Below are positions 18,842 through 26,539 of a stretch of DNA of 64,000 nucleotides, one piece after another (positions within the stretch are counted from its first letter, which is position 1; the number at the start of each line of letters is the position of its first letter). The notes beneath the pieces are model-generated. The model was not told the origin of the DNA, did no database searches, and saw nothing but the letters and a program-made list of their open reading frames with translations. This DNA is from Spirosoma sordidisoli (GTDB lineage: Bacteria; Bacteroidota; Bacteroidia; Cytophagales; Spirosomataceae), in assembly GCF_004138325.1 (NCBI RefSeq), contig NZ_SBLB01000006.1:434001-498000 (forward strand). The letters are read 5' to 3'. The translations under genes and the position numbers were made by a program.

Positions 18842-19183
18842 ATGGAGATTGAAACACAACATCACTGCCCAGTATGTGGAAGACCTAAGCATACTGATCC
18901 ACGATATCCAAAGCATGTGTGTGGAGCCTGCGCGGAAAGAACCACTGATAAAGCTGGGCGACCAGTGAAATATTGCAACACCAATTTAGGGGGCGGATGT
19001 CAGGGAAGGTATTTGGATGGTGAAAAGGAGTTGTACCTTTCTGATATCTGCTACATTGATAACATCAGATGCGTGGCTGAGGAAGCCCGGTTCGGTGGTA
19101 TTGCTATTCAAGTTGACGAGTTGGATACTACAATAACTGAGTCAAATCCTCAGAAGATTAATCTACCAAAGCCAAGAGGATAG
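18842..19183 (+). CDS. small zinc-ribbon protein, unknown function (cassette 5)
   Basis: 113 residues. Two CxxC pairs, Cys9/Cys12 (CPVCG) and Cys27/Cys30 (CGAC), fit a zinc ribbon. Further cysteines at about 45 and 53 (KYCNTNLGGGCQG) and 70-78 might make a second site. The rest is polar with no other motif. It stands alone between attC-like sites 4 and 5 in the array direction. Family not recognised. Confidence 0.72.
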   Translation: MEIETQHHCPVCGRPKHTDPRYPKHVCGACAERTTDKAGRPVKYCNTNLGGGCQGRYLDGEKELYLSDICYIDNIRCVAEEARFGGIAIQVDELDTTITESNPQKINLPKPRG

Positions 19184-19264
19184 TGGATTGTGTTTCATCG
19201 CTGGCGGTCGTAGGGCAATAGATTTTCGTTCAGCGTGGTCGTTCTTGGAGTGACAGGACGCACA

Positions 19265-19352
19265 GTCCAACTCGAACAGGTGTGTAAAGAGTATGACTAC
19301 CTCGTGTCCAGTTGAGTAACTCGCTCACCATCAACACCCGTTGGCGTTGGGT
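19265..19352 (+). repeat. attC-like site 5
   Basis: The best-formed copy, 88 nt: R'' GTCCAAC (19265-19271), L'' AACAGGTGTG, then L' CAACACCCGTT and R' GTTGGGT (19346-19352). Arms align over R, a 3-base spacer and L with few mismatches. Preceded by an arm with GTGACAGGACGCACAG. Confidence 0.75.
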
Positions 19353-19410
19353 GGACACGACAGCCAATGACGAACTGGTCGGGCTTCGATCAACGAAGGG
19401 CATGACTCGA

Positions 19411-19977
19411 CTAGCAACCGCCTTTGCGAGGGACACGTTTATACATTAGTTTACCATCCCGTTCTACATAATCGCCCGATAGTATTGGATAGTCATACTT
19501 GGGCGCGTGCGATACAGTATGGCTCCTTATAATTAGTCGGTCGTTCACTTTCAGGCTATGCAACGGCCGAAATTCGTTGGTCAGGTTTCCCGAGTTTTTG
19601 TCAATTTTCTCCGGTCCAAAACTAAGAATATAATCGTCATCGTTAATCCTGACCATCAGACCGAAACCCAATCGTGAACCTGGCGGCAGAGAAAGAGAAG
19701 TGACAACGGCTTCCATAGTGGCAAAAGCGTTTAGATGCTTCCTTATGTTAGCTTCACCGGCATATACTCTTTTACCTTTGGGCGACGCTTCCCATTTTTT
19801 GTACGATATCCCATCGGGGGTAGCCTCCCATCTTTTCAAGGCAGCTTTCCGTTCAGCAGCAGAGAGTGGTTTTGAGGTTACCTTTTTAGACGCTTCGTGT
19901 TTACTTTCACGATCGGCAAATACCAGTCCGCTTACCACAACCAGCGGTACGATCAGCGCATAAATTATTTTTTTCAT
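19411..19977 (-). CDS. secreted protein of unknown function
   Basis: 188 residues; signal peptide about 1-21 (ending VFA). It then has a Lys/Ala-rich helical stretch (residues 24-75, KAALKRWEATPDG, KKWEASPKGKRVYAGE) with two similar WEA(T/S)P words, and a beta-rich C-terminal half with small-fold features (GSRLGFGLMVRINDDDYILSF, LKVNDRLIIRSH). The opposite orientation places it outside the cassette pattern and it ends just after attC-like site 5. I do not recognise the family. Confidence 0.75.
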   Translation of the reverse strand: MKKIIYALIVPLVVVSGLVFADRESKHEASKKVTSKPLSAAERKAALKRWEATPDGISYKKWEASPKGKRVYAGEANIRKHLNAFATMEAVVTSLSLPPGSRLGFGLMVRINDDDYILSFGPEKIDKNSGNLTNEFRPLHSLKVNDRLIIRSHTVSHAPKYDYPILSGDYVERDGKLMYKRVPRKGGC

Positions 19978-20429
19978 ATGCTTTGTCGGTTTAAAAAATA
20001 AATCTGTATTCTGATACGATCAGGTCCGTTTAAGGATTTCATCAAAGCTAAACGTTTCTATCCCGTCGTTTGTCAATAGCCAGTAAAAGAATGTTAACGA
20101 CATGTAAAAGTTGCTGTTTACAGACTGATCTACATGTTAGCCTCTACGCAGCTGGATATACTGTACTCGACAAATCAGGCTTACGTTTTAGGAATGCTCC
20201 CCTGCCAAGACGAAAGTTTCTGTAAGCAGGACTCGACATAAATACCGCTGCACAAACTACGCGTTTCGCAGCACCATGTTGAAAATGAAGCCATTGTCGA
20301 GTCAACAGCCGTTTTGCGATGCCCCTCCAGGCCGATAGTCTCAACTAATTTTCGTTCAGAAAACTTGCGAAACCGAATGGTTGCACATACATTTGCAACC
20401 ATTCGGTTTCACGAAAAACCATATACGGC
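19978..20429. other. gene-free divergent region with regulator operator
   Basis: No convincing gene. Short minus-strand frames (around 20144-20402) have no protein-like composition. It serves as upstream region both for the secreted protein on the left and for the arsR-type gene on the right, whose operator palindrome is at 20369-20410. Confidence 0.5.
20369..20410. promoter_or_regulatory. long perfect palindrome, likely operator of the ArsR-family regulator
   Basis: GAAACCGAATGGTTGCA (20369-20385) and TGCAACCATTCGGTTTC (20394-20410) are perfect 17-base inverted arms with an 8-base centre, ending 20 bases before the regulator's ATG at 20430. Position and symmetry fit a dimeric ArsR operator. 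No T-run follows, which argues against a terminator. Confidence 0.7.
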
Positions 20430-20750
20430 ATGAGACGAGATATTTTTCAGGCAATAGCCGACCCTACAAGACGGGCCATCATCGCCCTGATTGCCCTGCA
20501 GGCCATGACCCCGAACGCCATTGCAGAGAACTTCAATACGACCCGGCAATCGGTTTCCAAACACCTCCGCATCCTCACCGAATGCGAACTGGTGAAACAG
20601 GAGCAGCAGGGCAGGGAGATCTACTACTCCCTCGAAGTCGAGAAAATAAAAGAGGTTGATCAGTGGGTGAGCCAGTTCCGGAAACTGTGGGAAACCCGTT
20701 TCAATCAACTGGACGATGTATTATCAACCCTTAAACAACAACAAAAATGA
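20430..20750 (+). CDS. ArsR/SmtB-family winged-helix regulator
   Basis: 106 residues, the usual ArsR size. [13 protein letters not shown] (about 9-21), then the helix-turn-helix [26 protein letters not shown] (about 28-53) and the wing [10 protein letters not shown] (about 60-69). No CxC or other metal ligands are seen, so it belongs to the non-metal subgroup that is often paired with an AHSA1/SRPBCC protein, as here: its stop overlaps the next ATG (ATGA at 20747-20750). The palindrome at 20369-20410 is the probable autoregulatory operator. Confidence 0.93.
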   Translation: MRRDIFQAIADPTRRAIIALIALQAMTPNAIAENFNTTRQSVSKHLRILTECELVKQEQQGREIYYSLEVEKIKEVDQWVSQFRKLWETRFNQLDDVLSTLKQQQK

Positions 20751-21238
20751 ACGACTTCACCGTTGACAAAACAACAAAAACGGTAACCTTCTCCAGAGAG
20801 TTTGATGCCGACCTTTCGCTGGTATGGGATGCTTATACGAAGCCGGAAATCCTTGATCAATGGTGGGCTCCCAAACCCTGGACGTCAAAAACAAAATTTA
20901 TGGATTTTGCCGTTGGCGGCCGACGGTTTTACGCAATGGTAAGCCCCGAAGGCGACGAGCGCTGGTCCATTCAAACATACACGTCCATTAGCCCGAAAAC
21001 CAATTTCAAATTGCTGAATGCTTTCGCCGACAAAGATGAAAACCCAGAGTTGCCCGGTTCTGAGTGGGATTTGACGTTCAGCGAGCAAAACGGGAAGACG
21101 ACCGTACGTGTCAGTATTTACAATGAATCGCTTGCCCGCCTGGAGAAAATGCTTGAGATGGGCTTCCGTGAAGGCACGGCTATGAACCTGAAAAACCTGG
21201 ACGAATTATTGGCCACTTTATCGCAACAAAAAGGATAA
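20747..21238 (+). CDS. SRPBCC / AHSA1-type ligand-binding protein
   Basis: 163 residues with the START-like fold of the Aha1 C-terminal (AHSA1) family: [28 protein letters not shown] near residues 14-43, [12 protein letters not shown], and the C-terminal helix ending [16 protein letters not shown]. Such proteins bind hydrophobic ligands; the ligand is unknown. It overlaps the upstream ArsR gene by four bases, so the two are translationally coupled. The pair is widespread in Bacteroidota and usually of unknown trigger. Confidence 0.9.
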   Translation: MNDFTVDKTTKTVTFSREFDADLSLVWDAYTKPEILDQWWAPKPWTSKTKFMDFAVGGRRFYAMVSPEGDERWSIQTYTSISPKTNFKLLNAFADKDENPELPGSEWDLTFSEQNGKTTVRVSIYNESLARLEKMLEMGFREGTAMNLKNLDELLATLSQQKG

Positions 21239-21253
21239 ATTGCCTTAAACCGA

Positions 21254-21289
21254 CACTGGCAACAACCGCAAGGCCGGTTGTTGCCAGTG
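21254..21289. terminator. strong hairpin after the ArsR-AHSA1 unit
   Basis: CACTGGCAACAACCG (21254-21268) and CGGTTGTTGCCAGTG (21275-21289), perfect 15-base arms with a 6-base loop. There is no T-run, so it may act as a terminator or transcript stabiliser. Confidence 0.55.
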
Positions 21290-21310
21290 GTCAATCCCGA
21301 CCCTGATCTT

Positions 21311-21763
21311 ATGGTAAATGAAATCAACTTGATAATCCTGCTGCAAAACCCGGTTGATGGCCTCGTGTATGGACTACAGAAAGGCAAAGGCGTTCAGAAC
21401 GAGATCGTACAGGTACAAATGGGCAAGGGGCAGGATCTGACCTTTCGGTTTGTTGTACACCTGAAGCAGCCCAACGAGTCGGGTCTTTCATTTACGGGTC
21501 CGTTCGTGCAGGGCCCGCCGGGAAACCGCTTTGTGTACATTACCATAGGCGGCTATGCCGGACAGGCCGGCACCACGTCTAATGGCCGACTGAAAGTTCC
21601 TCTTCCCGAAGGTGACTTTGAGGACGCGTTAGCGAGAGGCAGCGCGTATGGCTGGTCCTGCAAAGTCCCGGGCAGCACTAAAGATGGAAAGCCTGTTTTT
21701 GCCACTGTAAAGCCTTTTGGCGGATGGGTTATGGAAAAGCTCTCTGACCAGGCAGGCACATAG
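21311..21763 (+). CDS. DUF5990 family protein
   Basis: 150 residues from the ATG at 21311; an upstream start at 21278 would lie within the hairpin, so it is rejected. The family pattern is visible: GLQKGKG, GQDLTFRFVVHLKQ, and GPFVQGPPGNRFVYITIGGYAGQ in the middle. Members are small cytoplasmic proteins of unknown function with a beta-sandwich-like pattern. Lone gene in the + direction. Confidence 0.82.
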   Translation: MVNEINLIILLQNPVDGLVYGLQKGKGVQNEIVQVQMGKGQDLTFRFVVHLKQPNESGLSFTGPFVQGPPGNRFVYITIGGYAGQAGTTSNGRLKVPLPEGDFEDALARGSAYGWSCKVPGSTKDGKPVFATVKPFGGWVMEKLSDQAGT

Positions 21764-21925
21764 CCTACTAGTGCCCCAGGCAAGACTGACAGGCTGCCGA
21801 TAGACTGACGAATACGCTGTAAACGACTTATCTTTACTCGGCTTCGGGCCTGCCAATCGCCTGCCTGACAATACGACTCGAACGTTGCAGAAGAGCAGCT
21901 ACTTCCCGTTTCGCCTGACTACCAC

Positions 21926-22087
21926 ATGAACTATATGTTACTCGGCCTGCTGATTAGCCTTTCGTCACTGACCACTGCCCAGGACAAAATCTCTTTTTCG
22001 GGAAGCCGTTGTCTGGTGGTCGACAGTAAAAATAACGTGCTTGTGGGCATTAGGGATAAACTGGTCAAGGTGTCGAAGGTATGGTAG
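21926..22087 (+). CDS. very small secreted peptide or gene remnant
   Basis: 53 codons from the ATG at 21926. Residues 1-18 make a signal peptide (LLGLLISLSSLTTAQ) followed by a 35-residue mature part with one Cys (KISFSGSRCLVVDSKNNVLVG). It could be a small secreted peptide or the 5' end of a deleted gene. There is no family match that I know. Confidence 0.4.
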   Translation: MNYMLLGLLISLSSLTTAQDKISFSGSRCLVVDSKNNVLVGIRDKLVKVSKVW

Positions 22088-22231
22088 CAACGTTCATAAA
22101 GTAACGACCCCGGGCTACAGGAGACAGGTCGTAAAAAAAGAGCACGGCCTACGCCCTCTTTATTGCCTAAGCAACAGCAGGTAACCTTACCTGTCTGACA
22201 CCTTTACCATATACCATTAAACCCTATACTC

Positions 22232-22657
22232 ATGAAAATTAAGCTCCTGATCGTTTTAGTAGTTTTTGGCGCGTGCTTTTCCACATTGGCTCAACAAAAG
22301 AGCAGCTCTGCATCCGGTAACGAAGCAGGTATTGCTGAAAAAGGCTTGATGAAAGTGTCGGTCATGTACCCCTACGCAGACGGCAAAACGTTCGACATGG
22401 ACTACTACGAAAAAAGCCATATGCCCTTTGTTGCCGGGTTGTTGGGATCTAATCTGGTGCGCTATACCATAGAGAAGGGCGTTTCAGCTGGAATGCCCAA
22501 CGCTCCACTGCCCTATATGGCTATCGGCACTTTTTACATCAAAAGTTTACCTGATTATCAGGCGGCTATCGCTCCGCACAGAGACGCCATACGGGCCGAT
22601 TTCCCGAAATATACCAACATCAGTCCCGTGATCCTGATCAGTGAAGTAATCAGGTAG
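22232..22657 (+). CDS. secreted EthD-domain protein
   Basis: 141 residues with a signal peptide (about 1-20, ending TLAQ) and then an EthD-type dimeric alpha-beta barrel: VSVMYPYADGKTFDMDYY near 42-59, HMPFVAGLLG, and the closing strand ISPVILISEV. EthD proteins are usually cytoplasmic and accompany ring-degradation enzymes, so export is unusual. No such enzyme genes lie nearby. Single gene. Confidence 0.8.
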   Translation: MKIKLLIVLVVFGACFSTLAQQKSSSASGNEAGIAEKGLMKVSVMYPYADGKTFDMDYYEKSHMPFVAGLLGSNLVRYTIEKGVSAGMPNAPLPYMAIGTFYIKSLPDYQAAIAPHRDAIRADFPKYTNISPVILISEVIR

Positions 22658-22861
22658 TTTCGCCTTTCCGAAACGCGCCTGTAGCCGGGTTATGACGATC
22701 GGGGCCAGGGTACGCTCATCCCTTTTTTGTCAGAATTTGCCTAACAAGCCACACACCGGTGTGTTATAGGGTAAGGAGCCGGCCGATTCTGCATCGATGG
22801 CGCAAACGACCTCATCAGGCCGGCGCAAAACGGCTATATCTGTAACGAGACAGGCTGTACC

Positions 22862-23224
22862 ATGACCGAGAACAACAAAGCCCTGTTGCTGAAGGGCAAC
22901 GCAGCGATTGCCGAGGGTAACTATGAAGGCTTTCTGGCGCTCTGCACCGACGATACAGAATGGACATTTGTCGGTGACACCGTCCTCAAAGGCAAAGAAG
23001 CCGTGCGCCAGTGGATGGCCACGAACTATACCGAACCACCCATCGTCACGGTCGACGACTTACTTGCGGAGGGCGACTTCCTCGTAGCGGTTGGCAACGT
23101 AACCATGAAGGACGAGAGCGGAAACCCCACTCATTACGCCTACAGCGACGTATGGCGTTTTCGAGACGGCAAACTTGCCGAATTACGGGCGTTCGTTATC
23201 AACATCGAGCCTGACGAGTTGTAG
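22862..23224 (+). CDS. SnoaL-like / NTF2-fold protein
   Basis: 120 residues fitting the small NTF2-like (ketosteroid isomerase-like) family: KGNAAIAEGNYEGFLALCTDDTEWTFVG, LKGKEAVRQWM, and YAYSDVWRFRDGKLAELRAFV. Members bind or isomerise small hydrophobic molecules, but many have no known role. Its stop is 15 bases before the R'-like GTTGGGT at 23239. Confidence 0.85.
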   Translation: MTENNKALLLKGNAAIAEGNYEGFLALCTDDTEWTFVGDTVLKGKEAVRQWMATNYTEPPIVTVDDLLAEGDFLVAVGNVTMKDESGNPTHYAYSDVWRFRDGKLAELRAFVINIEPDEL

Positions 23225-23234
23225 TTGAGACCTT

Positions 23235-23246
23235 GGTCGTTGGGTG
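23235..23246 (+). repeat. decayed attC-like half-site (R' side)
   Basis: GGTCGTTGGGTG is identical to the end of attC-like site 3 (17839-17850), and its last 11 bases match site 1. No R'' partner remains upstream, where the SnoaL-like gene ends at 23224. This is probably a recombination scar. Confidence 0.45.
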
Positions 23247-23289
23247 TAACTAATAACGGTAAGCGCCCATTATTTAACAGGCATCAAAC

Positions 23290-23835
23290 ATGGCTAAACA
23301 CCTGTTATTTATTCAGGGAGGGGGCGACGAGGGTTACCAGGCCGACACAACATTAGTGGCCTCTCTGCAGGAATTGCTGGGTAACGAATACGACGTAAAC
23401 TACCCTGAATTAACGTCAAACGAATCGGCATCTGATTTCGGGTGGATTGAACAGATAGGCAGGAAAATTTCTGAAGCTCCGGGCGATGTCATTCTCGCAG
23501 GCCATTCGTTGGGGGCGTCGATGCTACTAAAGTATCTTTCCGAGAATCCGGTAAGCAAAACGATCAAGGGAGTCTTTCTAATCGCTACGCCATTCTGGGA
23601 GGGCCATGAAGACTGGAAAGCAGGGTTAAAACTTCAGGAAAACGTGGCGGATAGGTTGCCAAAGGGCATCCCGTTTTTTTTCTATCATTGCCAGGACGAC
23701 GATGAAGTTCCTTTTTCTCACCTGGCACTCTATCAACAAAACCTGCCTCAGGCTACTTTTCGCGAACTGAACCGGGGTGGACATCAGCTCGATAACGCAT
23801 TAAATGCAGTAGCGGCCGATATGAAATCTTTGTAA
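23290..23835 (+). CDS. RBBP9/YdeN-type alpha/beta hydrolase
   Basis: 181 residues, single-domain serine hydrolase. Nucleophile Ser73 in GHSLG, acid residue in the QDDDEVPF loop (about 138-142), His in RGGHQLDNA near 169. This matches the RBBP9/YdeN family of small cytoplasmic esterase-like proteins of unknown substrate. It lies 45 bases downstream of the half-site at 23235, which makes it a possible old cassette gene. Confidence 0.88.
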   Translation: MAKHLLFIQGGGDEGYQADTTLVASLQELLGNEYDVNYPELTSNESASDFGWIEQIGRKISEAPGDVILAGHSLGASMLLKYLSENPVSKTIKGVFLIATPFWEGHEDWKAGLKLQENVADRLPKGIPFFFYHCQDDDEVPFSHLALYQQNLPQATFRELNRGGHQLDNALNAVAADMKSL

Positions 23836-23873
23836 AGCGATCTATTCAGAACTTATCGACCGAGCCGACTTTC

Positions 23874-23900
23874 TACCATCAACCCTGGCAAAGGTTAGAT
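23874..23900 (+). repeat. decayed attC-like half-site
   Basis: TACCATCAACCCTGGC then GTTAGAT (23894-23900, still GTTRRRY). The ACCATCAACCCT word equals the L' side of attC-like site 3. It follows the hydrolase gene by 39 bases. Confidence 0.35.
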
Positions 23901-24063
23901 TCAGGTCTGAAAATGCCTGTAGCTAGCGGGCGACATACGTGTAGAGACAGGTCGGCTTTAGAAAGACGCGTTAATCCCATATGGTGTAACCACCGTTACC
24001 CAGCCAATATATACACCTGGTATTCAGTTATTTATTCAGAAACCATTTTAACCCAAATAGCTC

Positions 24064-24219
24064 ATGGCAACTGCATGGTTTATATCAGGTATAGTGTTTG
24101 CATGGTACTGCTCTAAGGCTATTAGCGCCAACTCTGACAGACCCAATTGGCAAAAAGCTGTCGCGGCCGCTGCTCTGTGGCCGTTTTCCTTGCTTTTCAA
24201 ACGATTCAGGCGATTCTAG
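24064..24219 (+). CDS. 51-residue membrane peptide
   Basis: From ATG 24064 to TAG 24217-24219. Residues 1-20 form one membrane span (TAWFISGIVFAWYCSKAIS), then a polar loop, a second hydrophobic stretch (VAAAALWPFSLLF), and a basic tail (KRFRRF). The shape is that of a small inner-membrane protein. It precedes the L'-R' half-site at 24262-24293, so it may be a cassette gene. No family recognised. The rest of 23836-24380 holds only repeat remnants. Confidence 0.5.
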   Translation: MATAWFISGIVFAWYCSKAISANSDRPNWQKAVAAAALWPFSLLFKRFRRF

Positions 24220-24261
24220 TTAGTGCCGATGGCGGTAATTCATTTATCTCGCGTGAAGTGG

Positions 24262-24293
24262 CGCACCTCCCTCAACACTTGCTGGCGTTGGGC
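24262..24293 (+). repeat. decayed attC-like half-site (L'-R')
   Basis: The segment CTCAACACTTGCTGGC followed by GTTGGGC (24287-24293) closely matches the 3' half of attC-like site 5 (CATCAACACCCGTTGGC followed by GTTGGGT). A clear R'' is missing. A GGCGACAGGCCTACACG unit of the second repeat family follows near 24319. Confidence 0.5.
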
Positions 24294-24380
24294 AAACCGA
24301 TTGTACAGTGCTAAGTCTGGCGACAGGCCTACACGTTTTGTGCCTCGTCAGGCGGCTTGCCCCGTTAAAACCTGATTGAG

Positions 24381-24992
24381 ATGTTGTATCCTGACATAGC
24401 ACGCGAGTTGATCGAACGACGCAGGCATGACTTCAGCGTCAGGCAACGGCTCATCACCGAAGGTAGGCTTTTCAGTGGCTATAACCCCGAGATGGAAGCG
24501 GTACATCTCGATAATGCCCGCTGGCTTCAGGCACTAATCAGCCAGATTGGCTGGCCTGCCCGGGAACAGGTGGGCGAAGAAGCCAGCCAGGCAGCCTGGT
24601 TGATTATTCAGCACGCCATTAGCTTACCTTCGTTCATGAAAAGCGCGCTGGCCCTCATGAACGAGCAGCAAAAGACGAGAACCATCGATCCCGTCAGTAT
24701 GGCTTTCCTGTCGGACCGGATTGCCCTGTACGAGGATCGGCCCCAGTCGTATGGCACTCAGTTTGTAGATGACGAACAGGGTCAGCTGGTGCCCCATCGA
24801 CTCGACGATTCTGTCGAGCAGGTGAATCAGCGTCGCCAGTCGCTGGGGTTAAACACCATCCAGGAGCGCCTGGCCGAACTGACCGCCCAGCTGAACGCTG
24901 AACAGACAACCCAGCTCACGGCCAGCGAAAGGCAATCGAAGCAGGCCGAGTATGATGCCTGGCGCAGGAGAGTCGGGTGGCTTACCAGCTGA
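24381..24992 (+). CDS. DUF6624 family protein
   Basis: 203 residues. The family pattern is clear: WPAREQVGEEASQAAWLIIQHA near 58-79, LPSFMKSALALM, and MAFLSDRIALYEDRPQSYGTQF near 108-129. The function is unknown; the family contains an invariant Gln-His and a YGTQ motif. It is flanked by half-sites at 24262-24293 and 25024-25056, so it may be the last recognisable cassette gene. Confidence 0.85.
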   Translation: MLYPDIARELIERRRHDFSVRQRLITEGRLFSGYNPEMEAVHLDNARWLQALISQIGWPAREQVGEEASQAAWLIIQHAISLPSFMKSALALMNEQQKTRTIDPVSMAFLSDRIALYEDRPQSYGTQFVDDEQGQLVPHRLDDSVEQVNQRRQSLGLNTIQERLAELTAQLNAEQTTQLTASERQSKQAEYDAWRRRVGWLTS

Positions 24993-25023
24993 TGAGTCAG
25001 GTTAGTAAAAACAATGAAAAGCG

Positions 25024-25056
25024 TGCGGCAGCACAGACGTTCAACCCAACAAGATG
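25024..25056 (+). repeat. decayed attC-like 5' half (arm plus R'')
   Basis: TGCGGCAGCACAGACG then ACCCAAC (25044-25050) and AAGATGTAAA resemble the pre-site arm, R'' and the shortened L'' side of the attC-like repeats. No R' follows because the next gene starts at 25060. This is the last trace of the array. Confidence 0.35.
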
Positions 25057-25059
25057 TAA

Positions 25060-25998
25060 ATGAAGAACCGGGTAAAAGGAGCCTTGATGGGAGCATCGGT
25101 TGCCGATGCGCTGGGCGTGCCTGTCGAATTCAAGTCACGGGAGTACCTGACCCAGCAGCCCGTCACCGATTATACGGGCTACGGCACCTGGAACCAGCCG
25201 CCGGGTACGTTCTCCGACGACAGCTCGATGTTGCTCTGTACGGCCGAAAGCCTCTGCCGGGGCCTCGACCTCAACGACATAGCCAGTCTGTTTTCGCGCT
25301 GGCTACAGCAGGGGCACTGGAGCGCCCGGGGTCAGGTCTTCGATATCGGGAACGCCACCCACATGGCTATTCAGCAGCTCATGCTGGGGGTGTCGCCACT
25401 CGACTCGGGCGGCCGTTCAGAACACAGCAATGGAAATGGGTCACTGATGCGTATTCTGCCCCTGGCCATTTCGCTCCGTACAGAACCGGATAAGGCCGCC
25501 CGCTACGAAACGGTTCGGCAGGTTTCCGGCATTACCCACGCCCACGTCAGGTCTGTACTAGCTTGCTTCATCTATGTCGAGTTCGCGATAGCCCTGCTGA
25601 ACGGGGAGTCGAAACAGGCTGCGTATGCCCAGACCCAACAGCAGATTACTTCGTTTCTGGACGGACAGCCGATCGATAGCCACGAGATCAGCCTGTTTGA
25701 CCGCATCCTGAAGGCAGACCTGACCGCCCTCGACGTATCCCGGATTCGCAGTTCGGGCTATGTGATCGATACGCTGGAAAGCAGCCTGTGGTGCTTCCTG
25801 CGCTCGTCTACCTACAGCGAATCGGTGCTGACAGCGGTTAACCTTGGCGAAGACACCGACACAACTGCCTGTGTGACGGGCGGCCTGGCGGGCATCTATT
25901 ACGGCTATGAGGCTATACCAGCCCATTGGATAAACGGCCTGGCCCGGCATACGGATATTATCGATCTGGCCGACCTGCTGGCCGCGCGCTACCCATAA
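25060..25998 (+). CDS. ADP-ribosylglycohydrolase family protein
   Basis: 312 residues of the DraG-type fold, which removes ADP-ribose from proteins, nucleic acids or small molecules by means of two metal ions. GALMGASVADALGVPVEF opens the fold (about 6-23), FSDDSSM is the first metal motif (about 51-57), GNGSLMR follows mid-protein, and NLGEDTDTTACVTGGLAG is the second metal motif (about 267-284). All expected Asp residues are present. No ADP-ribosyltransferase is visible nearby. The host-like composition and absence of a following repeat put it outside the cassette run. Confidence 0.92.
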   Translation: MKNRVKGALMGASVADALGVPVEFKSREYLTQQPVTDYTGYGTWNQPPGTFSDDSSMLLCTAESLCRGLDLNDIASLFSRWLQQGHWSARGQVFDIGNATHMAIQQLMLGVSPLDSGGRSEHSNGNGSLMRILPLAISLRTEPDKAARYETVRQVSGITHAHVRSVLACFIYVEFAIALLNGESKQAAYAQTQQQITSFLDGQPIDSHEISLFDRILKADLTALDVSRIRSSGYVIDTLESSLWCFLRSSTYSESVLTAVNLGEDTDTTACVTGGLAGIYYGYEAIPAHWINGLARHTDIIDLADLLAARYP

Positions 25999-26135
25999 AC
26001 CGGCCGCCAGGCATCCGCCCCCTTACCTTAGTCTTGATTAAGCGGGTAGATTAATAGTAGTACTTTTGGTTAGTTTGTAGTTGAGAATAGTCACAACCTC
26101 TTAGCCCTTTCGGGGACGAAGGCCTGACTTACGCC

Positions 26136-26438
26136 ATGATCTATTTCACCCAGCTTATTTACATCAACGAAGGGCAGGAAGACGCCTTTCATGCGTTCGA
26201 AGCGGTGGCTATTCCGCTCATCGCCACCTACAACGGTCGGTTGCTGGCCCGCATTCGCCCTACCGACGACGCCTATATCGAGTCGCAGATTGACAAACCC
26301 TACGAAATACACCTGGTCGAGTTTGACAACGAGTCTGACTTTACCGCCTTCATGCAGGACGAAAGCCGTAAACAGTTTCTACACCTGAAAGAACAGTCTG
26401 TCAGGACGTCGGTGCTGATCAAAGGGGTAAAACTATAG
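26136..26438 (+). CDS. DUF1330-like small dimeric barrel protein
   Basis: 100 residues. MIYFTQLIYINEGQEDAFHAFE, the YNGRLLARI strand and IHLVEFDNESDFTAFMQDE fit the DUF1330 / antibiotic-monooxygenase-like ferredoxin fold of small dimeric proteins. Enzymatic activity is not established for such proteins. Single gene in the + direction. Confidence 0.72.
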   Translation: MIYFTQLIYINEGQEDAFHAFEAVAIPLIATYNGRLLARIRPTDDAYIESQIDKPYEIHLVEFDNESDFTAFMQDESRKQFLHLKEQSVRTSVLIKGVKL

Positions 26439-26539
26439 GGCGGGGAGTTGGGCCAGACAGGAATGGTCGATGTTCGGGTTGGTGAAAACGGTTTTATCAG
26501 CCCGGCAGTTGTAGTCAGCAACAACCAACGACCGATACC

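Noticed and set aside
12726..19352. CRISPR array
   Set aside because: Spacing is hundreds to thousands of bases, repeats are long and variable, spacers contain genes, and no cas genes are present.
21470..21481. GCCCAACGAG inside the DUF5990 gene as an R'' box
   Set aside because: It lies inside a coding sequence, and no R' or inner arms follow at a fitting distance.
22751..22764. 14-bp palindrome ACACACCGGTGTGT as an attC-like or operator site
   Set aside because: Preceded by GCCTAAC, but no GTTRRRY end with inner arms follows, and neither flanking gene is a regulator. Left as an isolated palindrome.
23913..24116. 67-codon ORF
   Set aside because: Composition rich in Cys, Tyr, Arg and Ile without pattern; it overlaps repeat remnants and the better 51-residue frame.
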